Positions 39,185 through 47,542 of a stretch of 64,000 nt of DNA are shown here, one piece after another. The translations under genes were made by a program, and so were the position numbers. This DNA is from Nitrospirota bacterium (GTDB lineage Bacteria; Nitrospirota; Nitrospiria; SBBL01; JAADHI01). Below the pieces are notes generated by a model. It searched no databases. It was given only the letters and a program-made list of their open reading frames with translations, and was not told the DNA's origin. Location of the stretch: assembly GCA_029261155.1 (NCBI GenBank), contig JAJDBW010000061.1, positions 62,001 to 126,000 of the forward strand, written 5' to 3'. Positions within the stretch are counted from its first letter, which is position 1, and each line of letters opens with the position of its first letter.

Positions 39185-39733
39185 AAAGCCTTCCGACTCC
39201 CCATTATCGGGCTCATCGGATCGGGCCGGTCTCGCCATGAGGATCTGAGTCTTGGACTGTGTCGGCGGCTCGCAAAATAGGGATGCCATCTTTTAACGGG
39301 AGGCGGCCAAGGGCTTATGGCCGCAGTGAGTCAAAGTTTTTGTGAAACCCAGCCTCGAAAAGGCCTGGTTTTGGGCCTCCTTCCTTCACGGGAGAACGAT
39401 CCCCTTTGCCAAACCAAGGCCGACTACCCCAACGATTGGGTCGAAATTCCCCTTGCGACTCATCTGCCTTTTTCGGGAAAGGATGGGAAACATTCTCCTT
39501 CCCGAAATCACATTATCGTCCTTTCTTCTCATGTTTTGATCGCACTCCCCGGTGGATGAGGGACCTTGAGCGAAATGAATCTCGCGCTTCAATACCAGAG
39601 ACCCATCTTGGCTTATGGCGTGAAAGAGGAAAGACTCAGACAATTACCGGGAGAAAGACCTTTGGGAAAAACGCTGCTGGAACTTGAAGACTTCCGTGTG
39701 GAAAAACGAGCAAAGGGTGGAAGAACGCTGTAG
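39185..39733 (+). pseudogene. Rossmann-fold nucleotide-binding protein (TIGR00725/LOG-like), interrupted by two in-frame stops
   Basis: One continuous reading frame encodes a recognisable Rossmann-fold protein. It runs PIIGLIGSGRSRHEDLSLG, then after a TAG at 39278-39280 GCHLLTGGGQGLMAA, RNHIIVLSSHVLIALPGG, and after a TGA at 39557-39559 GTLSEMNLALQYQRPILAYG, ending at a TAG at 39731. The GGG..GLM and ALPGGxGTLSE motifs define the LOG/TIGR00725-type fold. No frameshift is needed; only the two stop codons break it. No ATG start is visible in frame. A pseudogene is the simplest reading. It is convergent with the HDOD gene. Confidence 0.8.
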
Positions 39734-39761
39734 GGGATTAAAATTTTTAGATTGGAAACAA

Positions 39762-40997
39762 CTAAAAAGAATCAGTGAGGTTTTTGGTCCATTTCGTGGC
39801 TTCTTGTTCCGCTTCATAAAGCTGCTCCATCCCGATATTGCATTGTTGGCTTAAGGCACTGACGACAGCAGTGTCTGATTTTTCCAGGCCTTCAATGAGC
39901 GATAGAATCTGACCGAGATCCCCTTCGCGGTCTAGAAGTGCCGCCGTGACGGCATCCGCCAAACCCATTTGCTCCACAATTTCCGCCATCGGCTTCTTCA
40001 TGAGTGAATCGATGAGCGAAAGGATGCCCGTCATAAAGGCATGGTCCGCTGTTGGTTTATCTCCCCCAATCGCTCCGCTCTCGACAAGTAATTCCATAAA
40101 CCGTCCCCGCATCACCGCAGTATTAAGCAAGGGATTACGATGCTCCAGTTTGTCGCCATTGGAAAACATGAGCACTTGCGCCCAGCGATTCAAGCGATCT
40201 CGTCCTAGCAAAACAATCGCGTGCCGAACGGAGTTAATCTTTTCCCGAGTGCCTATGGAGACAGAGTTAACCAGTGTCAGCAGGTTATAGCTTAAACTTG
40301 GACTCTCCCGAAAGGTCTTTTCGATTTCGCTTAAACCGTCTCCCCGCAACATTTGATTTACCAATTTCATCACAACGACGTTTTCGAGATTTAATCGATT
40401 TCCAGATAAGATCACCGGTTTCGCAAAATAATAGCCTTGAAAGAAATCGAAGCCGAGTTTTTTTGTGTATTCGTGTTGCGCAATGTCTTCCACTTTGGCG
40501 GCTAATAATTTCAAGGGAAGCCCTCGCAAAGGGGCGAGGGCCTGAGTCAAAGCACCATTCGATGCACCTTCGATATTCACCTTAACAATATCGATGGACT
40601 CAAGAAGCGGAAGAGGAGCGGATATCGATTCGGAACCGCAAAGCGCAAGGGAAAAACCCATTTCTTTTAAACTTTTGCAGCGTTGGAGAAGGGTACTTTC
40701 GATATCGATCGATTCGAGGAGTTCGATGACAACCTGTTCCTTCGGCAGTAATTCGATCATATCACTCATCAGAATTTCTGCATTGACATTGAAAAAGGCC
40801 TTATGGCGCTTACCGACGACTTCGCCTAAACCGAAATCACTCAAGGTGTTCACTATCGCACCTGCCGACGATTGCGTGATATCTTTGATGCTCGTTTGAC
40901 CTCGATCCTTCGAGCGAACTAAAATTTCGAATCCCACAATGTTGCTGGTATTGTCCAAGATCGGTTGCCGACCCAAATATATTTTCTCGCCACTCAT
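39762..40997 (-). CDS. EAL-like/HDOD signalling protein (YuxH type)
   Basis: Protein of 411 residues. The N-terminal half is an EAL-like domain: YLGRQPILDNTSNIVGFEILVR replaces EAL by EIL, and most catalytic acidic motifs of active c-di-GMP phosphodiesterases are lost. The C-terminal half is an HDOD domain (LLTLVNS through AFMTGILSLIDSLM). Such proteins are regulators, not enzymes. The ATG at 40997 has GGAAA upstream and is preferred over a TTG at 41009. It ends the motility cluster, 54 bases after motB, and may link c-di-GMP or stress signals to the stator or chemotaxis. Confidence 0.88.
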   Translation of the reverse strand: MSGEKIYLGRQPILDNTSNIVGFEILVRSKDRGQTSIKDITQSSAGAIVNTLSDFGLGEVVGKRHKAFFNVNAEILMSDMIELLPKEQVVIELLESIDIESTLLQRCKSLKEMGFSLALCGSESISAPLPLLESIDIVKVNIEGASNGALTQALAPLRGLPLKLLAAKVEDIAQHEYTKKLGFDFFQGYYFAKPVILSGNRLNLENVVVMKLVNQMLRGDGLSEIEKTFRESPSLSYNLLTLVNSVSIGTREKINSVRHAIVLLGRDRLNRWAQVLMFSNGDKLEHRNPLLNTAVMRGRFMELLVESGAIGGDKPTADHAFMTGILSLIDSLMKKPMAEIVEQMGLADAVTAALLDREGDLGQILSLIEGLEKSDTAVVSALSQQCNIGMEQLYEAEQEATKWTKNLTDSF

Positions 40998-41051
40998 TTT
41001 AGTTTCCAAAAGCTTTCGTCCTCCTATTCGGATTCAACGCTTTCTTTTTCG

Positions 41052-41732
41052 CTAATTTAACAAGACCAATTCAACACGATTATGCTTTGACGTATTTCCA
41101 TTCGTATCCTTGCCTTTAAGTGGTTGGGTATCGGCAAGACCAATGACCGAGAGACGTTTGGGGTCGATGACGCCCTTGCTTTCGATATAACGCGCGACCC
41201 GGCCCGCTCTCGCGATAGATAAATCCCAATTGTCCGAATAAAGGGCTGACTTTGGCGGCTGGCTTCCCGTATGCCCCGTGATTTGAATTAAAAAGTCTCC
41301 GCCTTGAATGAGGTCAATAATTTCATCAAGAACCGCTGCAGATTCGGGTAATAATTCTGCGCCAAAAGGAAATAAAATACCACTTGATACGGTGAGCACC
41401 ACGCCCCTGTTTTCAGAGCTCACGACGATTTTATTTTTAAATGGTTTACTGAAAAGCAGCCTTTCAATATCTTGGGGTGAGATGGCCTTGGCGCTTGGAG
41501 ACTGCAAGGCCATGGGATCCGGATTCGTCAAGGGCATTCGTCCGCCCGGAAGGAGAATGCCCAGCCCGCCTCGTCTGAAATAACCCAGCATCTGTTCTAA
41601 TTTTCCTTGGTCGAGGGACTTCATCGCAAAGAGCAACACAAAAAAAGTGAGGAGCAGGCTGAGGAGATCGGAAAAAGTGGCCATCCACGCGTTGGGATCC
41701 CCCTCATCCAGGGCTTGTTTTTTACGTCCCAT
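41052..41732 (-). CDS. motB: Flagellar stator protein MotB (ion-binding Asp present)
   Basis: Stator B subunit, 226 residues. The single membrane helix reads WMATFSDLLSLLLTFFVLLFA, with Asp22 as the proton/sodium-carrying residue. A plug/linker region follows, then an OmpA-like peptidoglycan-binding domain (ITGHTGSQPP, NWDLSIARAGRVARY, NRVELVLL). It starts one base after the stop of a second, different motB-like gene, and both follow motA. This copy is the one expected to conduct ions. Confidence 0.93.
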   Translation of the reverse strand: MGRKKQALDEGDPNAWMATFSDLLSLLLTFFVLLFAMKSLDQGKLEQMLGYFRRGGLGILLPGGRMPLTNPDPMALQSPSAKAISPQDIERLLFSKPFKNKIVVSSENRGVVLTVSSGILFPFGAELLPESAAVLDEIIDLIQGGDFLIQITGHTGSQPPKSALYSDNWDLSIARAGRVARYIESKGVIDPKRLSVIGLADTQPLKGKDTNGNTSKHNRVELVLLN

Positions 41733-41733
41733 T

Positions 41734-42435
41734 TTATTCTAATCCAACAAGGACGATGCGAACCCGTCGATTGATCGCCCTGTTTTTTGGCACATCGTTG
41801 GGCATGAGCGGTTGAAATTCTCCATACCCGACGGCAGTCATCCAATTTTGGTCCACCTCTTTTTTCTCTGAAAAATAACGCATAACGGCCATGGCGCGCG
41901 CGGCCGAAAGCTCCCAATTCGATGGGTATTTGGAATTTGAAATGGGTCGATTATCGCTATGGCCCTCAATCCAAATATCTTTGTGGCGACTTTTCAGAAT
42001 ATCGGCAATTCCATTTAATAGATTTTCGGCACTGGGGAGGATTTCGGCCTGACCGGAACTAAATAGAACCTTCTCCGCCAAATTAATGATCAAGTTATTC
42101 CCCTCTTGTTTTAATGTCATTTCTTCGGGAACAACATCTCCATCGGAGATCAGCTTCCTAAATTCTTTCGCAAAATCCACTTTCTGTTCTTTAGGGGTAA
42201 TAAATGAAGGACCGGGAAGAAGCAGTTTTTGCCCATCTGTTATCTGCAAGCCCGAAGGGAGGAGTCCGAATTTTCCGACAAGAGAGCCCAAGGCCCGTTT
42301 TATTTTTTTTTCGTCGTTCGCCCCGATGGAGTTTAGGAAAATAAAAAAAATAACGAGGATGAGGTTCAGGGAAACCATCATCACCAACAAGCCCGCGCCA
42401 GGATCTTTCTCCGGCTCTGCCTCTCTCTTCGCCAT
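41734..42435 (-). CDS. MotB-like stator paralogue lacking the ion-binding Asp
   Basis: Protein of 233 residues with the same layout as MotB: a short cytoplasmic tail, one membrane helix (GLLVMMVSLNLILVIFFIFL), and an OmpA-like C-terminal domain (IEGHSDNRPI, NWELSAARAMAVMRYF, NRRVRIVLV). Asn24 stands where the ion-binding Asp of MotB should be, and no other acidic residue lies in the helix. It is placed between motA and the Asp-containing motB, so all three are likely made together. It may form mixed B-subunit dimers or have a purely structural role. Confidence 0.88.
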   Translation of the reverse strand: MAKREAEPEKDPGAGLLVMMVSLNLILVIFFIFLNSIGANDEKKIKRALGSLVGKFGLLPSGLQITDGQKLLLPGPSFITPKEQKVDFAKEFRKLISDGDVVPEEMTLKQEGNNLIINLAEKVLFSSGQAEILPSAENLLNGIADILKSRHKDIWIEGHSDNRPISNSKYPSNWELSAARAMAVMRYFSEKKEVDQNWMTAVGYGEFQPLMPNDVPKNRAINRRVRIVLVGLE

Positions 42436-42485
42436 GGTTTATGTATTCACTCTGAATCAAATTCCAGGACCCTGACCGAAGTCCC

Positions 42486-43259
42486 CTATTCTTCTTTCTC
42501 CGCAGGGCCGCCGCGTTCTTTGGGAGATAAAAACACATTGAGTTTCTGTTCCATGATCCTCGGGTTCTCGCCCGCTGCAATAGATAAAACGCCTTCCATA
42601 ATGAGCTCTTTAACGAGCATTTCTTCCAGGTTTCGTTTCTTCAGTTTTCCTGCCATGGGAAGAAACAGCATGTTGGCCATCAAGGCACCGTAAAAAGTGG
42701 TGATCAAGGCGATGGCCATGGCCGGGCCGATGGAACTGGGATCTTCAAGCTTCTGTAACATTTGAACCAAACCAATCAGCGTGCCGATCATACCGAGCGC
42801 GGGTGCAAAAGTGCCCAAGGTGGTAAAGAGTTCGGCACCCAAACGGTGTCGCTCCGTCACGTAATCTATTTCTTTTTCAAGAACCGCTTTAATGGCATTG
42901 GCTTCGATCCCGTCGACAAGCATTTGGAGGCCCTTCGAGTAAAAGGCATCGTCTATTTCTTTGATTTTTGGCTCAATCGATAAAATACCGCCTTTTCGGG
43001 TCAAGGTCGCCATTTCAACCAGAGAATCAATCAACTCTTTTGCCGATTTCAATTTATGGAGGAAGATATTTTTGACGACTGGGAAGACACCCATCACATC
43101 TTTAAGGGGGTAGTTAATGAGCGTCACGCCAAACGTGCCGCCGATGACAATCGCTGCGGAAGCGGCGTCCCAAAAAATAAGGAGACTTCCACCCGCTAAG
43201 ATGCCATAGAGCACAAGGCCGAATGCCGAGACTAATCCTATGAGCGTTGCCAAATCCAT
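42486..43259 (-). CDS. motA: Flagellar stator protein MotA
   Basis: Stator A subunit, 257 residues with four membrane helices (about 3-22, 30-50, 146-170, 182-205) and a large cytoplasmic loop. TLGTFAPALGMIGTLIGLVQML contains the conserved Pro of the third helix, and IALITTFYGALMANMLFLP forms the fourth. The C-terminal tail ends in charged residues. It precedes the two motB-type genes in the same operon, downstream of the PilZ gene. Confidence 0.95.
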   Translation of the reverse strand: MDLATLIGLVSAFGLVLYGILAGGSLLIFWDAASAAIVIGGTFGVTLINYPLKDVMGVFPVVKNIFLHKLKSAKELIDSLVEMATLTRKGGILSIEPKIKEIDDAFYSKGLQMLVDGIEANAIKAVLEKEIDYVTERHRLGAELFTTLGTFAPALGMIGTLIGLVQMLQKLEDPSSIGPAMAIALITTFYGALMANMLFLPMAGKLKKRNLEEMLVKELIMEGVLSIAAGENPRIMEQKLNVFLSPKERGGPAEKEE

Positions 43260-43322
43260 TTACGTTCTCCGAATCGATGTCATGCGTCCCCGAAGGGGCT
43301 TAGTTTGTCCTACTGAAGCCAT

Positions 43323-43715
43323 TCACTCCATACTCATTTTTTCACGGTTTTTTTCAATCTCTGCTTCAACCAGATCGGCCTTATCCGCAGCGTTGTAGAG
43401 CACAAGACGATAGAGGTGGCCATAACTCTCAAGGCTAAGATGACTGAGTATCTGTGCGCCCATACCCAGTTCGCTGGCGTAGGCCACCTTCACCTTTACA
43501 CACACTTTTGCATCGCTTTCAGGTCCGCCGATCAATAGATCAACGCGGCACTGTGTGCCTGTAACAAAAGGCTCCGCGCATTCAACAAAAAACCCCTTCA
43601 TGCTCACGTCTTCCGTTTTTCCGGATCGCTGTTCACCATTCGAAACCGCAGTGACTTGCGCATCGACTTTAACCGGTATACGCACAAACTCTCTTTCTTC
43701 TAAGCCGCTATCCAT
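43323..43715 (-). CDS. PilZ-domain c-di-GMP-binding protein
   Basis: Single-domain protein of 130 residues. Both c-di-GMP-binding motifs are intact: RxxxR (Arg8 to Arg12) and DxSxxG (Asp36, Ser38, Gly41). The position between cheZ and motA suggests it acts on the motor or stator when c-di-GMP is high, comparable in idea to YcgR, although it lacks the YcgR-N domain. Confidence 0.9.
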   Translation of the reverse strand: MDSGLEEREFVRIPVKVDAQVTAVSNGEQRSGKTEDVSMKGFFVECAEPFVTGTQCRVDLLIGGPESDAKVCVKVKVAYASELGMGAQILSHLSLESYGHLYRLVLYNAADKADLVEAEIEKNREKMSME

Positions 43716-43753
43716 AGATCAGCACCTCATCTCGTCTCAAAATCAATTGGGCT

Positions 43754-44419
43754 CTAAAATCCATATGCTTTAAGCACAGAATCCACAAGTGCCTGATTGA
43801 GGCTTTTCTTTTTGGAGCGCTCTTCCACTTCCTTTATAATCTCCTTTTCACGAACTTCTGAAATACCGGTCTTCCCTTTATCCTTGCCAAAGGCGATAAT
43901 CAGCTTAAGCAAGCGGGATTGGAGGTTCTGCAACATCGTCTCCACTTCCTTTAAGTCTTGTCCGGCGGGATCTTGGAACGAAAGTGTCCCCACAAGATTC
44001 AGCATGACATCCTTATTGCTTCTAAGTAGCGCGCTTAATGCGGTAATGTCTTCCTTCACGGTCATCGTATTCTTAAGGCTCTCGTCGAAGAGGGTCGCTT
44101 TCAATGACTCGAGCTTTCCTGACATCAATTCATGATTGCCAATAATTTTTTCCGCATCGTCTAAGATCAGCTGTGTCGCCTCTTCCGTTTTACGCGTCAC
44201 TTCATGAATCTGGTCGGAGCTTCGCGGGAGATCGATATACACGTCGTCGATGAGGGTCGCGTTACCGCCGACTTTCTGTGACATTAAACTAATGTATTTT
44301 GTAAGATCACCAACTTCCTCGTAAAGGCCATCTCCATTCTCCTGGATCGGCTTTTGTGGATCGGCTTGAGGTGGCTGTTCCGCTTGAGCTTCTTCGGAAA
44401 GATCTTTATCTAAATCCAT
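43754..44419 (-). CDS. cheZ: CheY-P phosphatase CheZ
   Basis: Phosphatase that speeds dephosphorylation of CheY, 221 residues. The long helical hairpin contains SFQDPAGQDLKEV with Asp150 and Gln154, spaced like the catalytic Asp143/Gln147 of E. coli CheZ. The C-terminal tail LVDSVLKAYGF resembles the CheY-tethering helix. GGAGG lies seven bases before the ATG. It follows cheY, as in proteobacteria. Confidence 0.92.
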   Translation of the reverse strand: MDLDKDLSEEAQAEQPPQADPQKPIQENGDGLYEEVGDLTKYISLMSQKVGGNATLIDDVYIDLPRSSDQIHEVTRKTEEATQLILDDAEKIIGNHELMSGKLESLKATLFDESLKNTMTVKEDITALSALLRSNKDVMLNLVGTLSFQDPAGQDLKEVETMLQNLQSRLLKLIIAFGKDKGKTGISEVREKEIIKEVEERSKKKSLNQALVDSVLKAYGF

Positions 44420-44447
44420 ACACTATCCTCCATCTAACTTCTTATAC

Positions 44448-44825
44448 TTAGGGGAAAATTTTATCAATTTTGGTTTTAAGTGTTTCCGCAGTAAAGGGTT
44501 TTACGATGTAATTGGTGGCACCCGCACGAATGGCTTCCAGCACATATTTCTGTTCCGCTTGTGCTGTGACCATGAGTACAGGTGTCTTCCCTAAATTCGG
44601 ATCTTCTCGAATGGATCTGAGAAGTCCCAGGCCATCCATGTTCGGCATGTTCCAATCCGTAATCACCAAGTCGACTGGTTTTTTACGAACCTTATCAAAT
44701 GCATCCTGACCATCTTCCGCTTCTTCAACATTTAAAAACCCCAATTGTTTTAAAGCATTCCTAATTATCCGTCTCATCGTCGACATATCGTCCACAACAA
44801 GAATATTCATGTTCGTATCTGGCAT
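44448..44825 (-). CDS. cheY: Chemotaxis response regulator CheY
   Basis: Single receiver domain, 125 residues. The acidic pocket is Asp12/Asp13 and the phosphorylation site is Asp57. MVTAQAE carries the conserved Thr, and VKPFTAETL the conserved Lys. AGGAGG five bases before the ATG at 44825 decides the start over an in-frame GTG six bases upstream. CheY-P should bind the N-terminal peptide of FliM, which is present in this window. Confidence 0.97.
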   Translation of the reverse strand: MPDTNMNILVVDDMSTMRRIIRNALKQLGFLNVEEAEDGQDAFDKVRKKPVDLVITDWNMPNMDGLGLLRSIREDPNLGKTPVLMVTAQAEQKYVLEAIRAGATNYIVKPFTAETLKTKIDKIFP

Positions 44826-44867
44826 ATCCACCTCCTGGAAGGGCGTCCCAACTTAAATTTCTTTCTT

Positions 44868-45692
44868 TCAGTTATTTATTTTTTTATAAAAATGTCTTCC
44901 CGTGCTTCCCACACCGACAAACTTTGATTCCATCCCCAAAAGGGTTTCAGAAGCCCCAAGAAGAACATATCCGGAGGGAGAAAGTAGATTCCGCATCCGA
45001 TCGAGTACCCTCTCCTTCGTTTCTTTATCGAAGTAGATAAGGATATTTCGACAGAAAATAATGTCCATAGTTCCGAGCGCACCAAAATCCGAAAGAAGAT
45101 TAATTTTCCTAAAGGACACTAATTTCCTAACCGCATCATGAATGCACCACATGCCGTTACTTTTTTCAAAATATTTGTCCAGATAATGTGGCGGGAGCCC
45201 GCGTTGAACTTCATAGAGAGAATACATGCCAATTCGGGCCTTTTTTAAAACCGGTTCCGAGATATCTGTCGCGATGATTTCAATATCCCAGCCTCTTAAA
45301 GCCCTCGCCATTTCGTTAAGCAGGATGCCGATGGAGTAAGGTTCTTGACCCGTTGAACTGGCAGCGCACCAAATCCGAATACGCTTTTCATCCTCCTTTG
45401 CTTTTAAGATCTCCGGAAGGATCTCCGATTTTAGAATATCGAAAGGCTTCTGATCCCTAAAGAATGACGTCTCGTTCGTCGTCATGGCATCGACCACTTT
45501 TTGCCGCAAAAGTGTATCATCGTTATGCATTAACTTCCGGCCAAGGGCTTCTATAGATGTAAAGCCCTCGTGCATGACAATTGGCTCAAGACGCGTTTCA
45601 ATTAGATACTGTTTAGAGGCATCGAGAACCAATCCACTTTCCTTACGAAGAAGTTTATAAAAATAGTCTAGAATTTCCAGCTTTAAGGCCAT
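44868..45692 (-). CDS. cheR: Chemotaxis protein methyltransferase CheR
   Basis: SAM-dependent enzyme that methylates glutamates on chemoreceptors, 274 residues. The N-terminal all-helical domain is followed by TTNETSFFRD, a CheR hallmark, then WCAASSTGQEPYSIG (SAM site), IIATDISEPVL and IIFCRNILIYFD. It lies between cheB and cheY in one direction. No chemoreceptor gene is in the window. Confidence 0.96.
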   Translation of the reverse strand: MALKLEILDYFYKLLRKESGLVLDASKQYLIETRLEPIVMHEGFTSIEALGRKLMHNDDTLLRQKVVDAMTTNETSFFRDQKPFDILKSEILPEILKAKEDEKRIRIWCAASSTGQEPYSIGILLNEMARALRGWDIEIIATDISEPVLKKARIGMYSLYEVQRGLPPHYLDKYFEKSNGMWCIHDAVRKLVSFRKINLLSDFGALGTMDIIFCRNILIYFDKETKERVLDRMRNLLSPSGYVLLGASETLLGMESKFVGVGSTGRHFYKKINN

Positions 45693-45725
45693 GGGCTTAC
45701 GCTCTTCAAATTCAAAAATAAATCC

Positions 45726-46799
45726 TTATCCCTTAAGGGAAAAATAACCCTGAATTGCCATTGAAATTTGATCCAAAGGAAGAACGGATTCCACCAAACC
45801 TTCTTTCACGGGTCCGGAGGGCATGCCCCAAACCACACTTGTCGCCTCGTCCTGCGCAATTGCGGTGGCGCCTTTTTCCTTCATCATACGCAAACCTTTA
45901 AGACCGTCATGTCCCATTCCCGTCATAATCAGACCCAATGCATGTTCGCCATAGACCTTCGCAACCGAACGAAAAAGGACATCCACCGAAGGGCGACACG
46001 AATTTTCAGGCGCTTCTTCGCTAAGCGCAAGCATCACTTTACCCGATACACTTCGAATAAAGAGGTGATATCCTCCGGGAGCAATATAGGCAACGCCAGG
46101 TTCTAGGACCATGCCTTCTTCACCCTCTTTCACTGCGATTTTCGAGTCCGTATCAAGCCGTTTCGCCAGTAATTTTGTAAAAAGTGGGGGCATATGCTGC
46201 ACAATAAGGATGGGTACCGGAAAATTTCCTGGAAGTTCTGGCAGTAATTTAGAGAGCGCTTCAGGGCCTCCTGTGGAAATGCCTATTGCAACAATCTCTG
46301 GCGGGCGACCAACCTTGGGTCCAATCGATAGCGCTTTTGGTGGAGGACTCGGTGTTTTGGTAAGGGCTAAACCCGGAAGTTTATTCTTAAACTGTTTAAT
46401 TTTCGGAATGAGATCGAAAGCGACTTCTTGTATCCCATCCCGAAATCCCGTAATGCCTGAACTCGACATTGGCTTACCAATATAATCGTGGGCGCCAAGG
46501 GAAAGGGCTTCAATGGTTTGGGTCGCACCCCTTTGGGTCAGGCTACTGAACATAATCGTCCAGACACGGCTTTGAATTCGACGGAGTTCACGAAGCACCT
46601 CAAAGCCGTCACACACCGGCATTTCAATGTCGAGCACCAAGACATCCGGCTTGAGCTCTGCTATTTTTTTGAGCGCAATTTGGCCATCGGACGCCGTCCC
46701 CACAACATTGATTTCGGAATCCGATTCGAGTGCTTCGGTAACGGCTTTACGCACCACAACGGCATCGTCAACCACCAAAACACGGATTGCCTCAGACAT
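45726..46799 (-). CDS. cheB: Chemotaxis protein-glutamate methylesterase CheB
   Basis: Receiver plus methylesterase, 357 residues. The receiver has Asp11/12 and phosphorylated Asp57. A Pro-rich linker (about 145-165) leads to the esterase domain with the Ser175 (ISTGGPE), His202 (QHMPP) and Asp298 (MTGMGHDG) triad. It removes methyl groups added by CheR and gives adaptation. It is downstream of cheW. Confidence 0.96.
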   Translation of the reverse strand: MSEAIRVLVVDDAVVVRKAVTEALESDSEINVVGTASDGQIALKKIAELKPDVLVLDIEMPVCDGFEVLRELRRIQSRVWTIMFSSLTQRGATQTIEALSLGAHDYIGKPMSSSGITGFRDGIQEVAFDLIPKIKQFKNKLPGLALTKTPSPPPKALSIGPKVGRPPEIVAIGISTGGPEALSKLLPELPGNFPVPILIVQHMPPLFTKLLAKRLDTDSKIAVKEGEEGMVLEPGVAYIAPGGYHLFIRSVSGKVMLALSEEAPENSCRPSVDVLFRSVAKVYGEHALGLIMTGMGHDGLKGLRMMKEKGATAIAQDEATSVVWGMPSGPVKEGLVESVLPLDQISMAIQGYFSLKG

Positions 46800-46952
46800 G
46801 CCTATCCCCTTTTTGGTCCATCAGCGCCTTCTTTTTGTCTCGGATTTCTTGTAATAAAGGTTTCATTTTATCGTCTCAATTTTATTATCCATAGGTACTA
46901 TAAATCCTAAAAGACAGATTTGACTTGTGATGCGTAACTACACCGAGGTAGG

Positions 46953-47513
46953 TCAAGCTGCGACATCCTCAATCCTTGTCACCAAGTCACTATCCAACGC
47001 AAGGAGCAGACAATCCTTCAGTTTATAGATACCCTTAATCACCTTTGCTAAACGCTTATCCAACGTGGGTGGTGTCTCTTCAAATAAGTCAGGACGAACT
47101 TCTATCACCCCTCCGATTCGATCGACCAAGAGGTTGACTTGCCCATCCTCAGTTCGAACGACGATACTCATTTCTTCATCTTGTGGAGACCCTTCTTTAA
47201 ACCCCAAGCGTTTTCTCAAATCGAGCGTGATAATGATGTGACCGCGCAAATTGATCAATCCGGCGATTTCGGAAGAGGCTAAAGGGACACCTGTCATTTC
47301 CTTGCTTTTAAAAACCTCTTGGACTTTCTCTACTTCGATACCCAAATAATGGTCCCCAAGATAAAAGGTGACATACTGGCGATTGTAGGCTTCTCGAGGA
47401 TCCGCAATCGCATCACGCCGTTCCTTTCCATCAGGCGGGTCAGATTTTTCCACACGCCGGTCACTCTTTCGGTTTTCATGATCTTCTACATGATCCAATG
47501 GAAGTAATGGCAT
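46953..47513 (-). CDS. cheW: Chemotaxis coupling protein CheW
   Basis: Scaffold that links CheA to receptors, 186 residues. The CheW fold begins near residue 48 (YVTFYLGDHYLGIEVEKVQEVF) with INLRGHIIITLDLRKRLG. About 45 charged residues precede it, which is longer than usual. AAAGG six bases before the ATG at 47513 favours this start over an ATG six bases upstream. It sits between cheA and cheB. Confidence 0.93.
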   Translation of the reverse strand: MPLLPLDHVEDHENRKSDRRVEKSDPPDGKERRDAIADPREAYNRQYVTFYLGDHYLGIEVEKVQEVFKSKEMTGVPLASSEIAGLINLRGHIIITLDLRKRLGFKEGSPQDEEMSIVVRTEDGQVNLLVDRIGGVIEVRPDLFEETPPTLDKRLAKVIKGIYKLKDCLLLALDSDLVTRIEDVAA

Positions 47514-47542
47514 TCGCATTCCTTTCTAGTTTTTAAAAAATC

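Noticed and set aside
39278-39559. TAG and TGA in the Rossmann gene as pyrrolysine and selenocysteine codons
   Set aside because: Two different recoded residues in one short gene, no obvious start codon, and no visible SECIS-like hairpin directly after the TGA; decay is simpler.
46792-46866. 24-codon minus-strand frame overlapping the cheB start
   Set aside because: Lacks a ribosome-binding site; could be a leader peptide but nothing supports translation.
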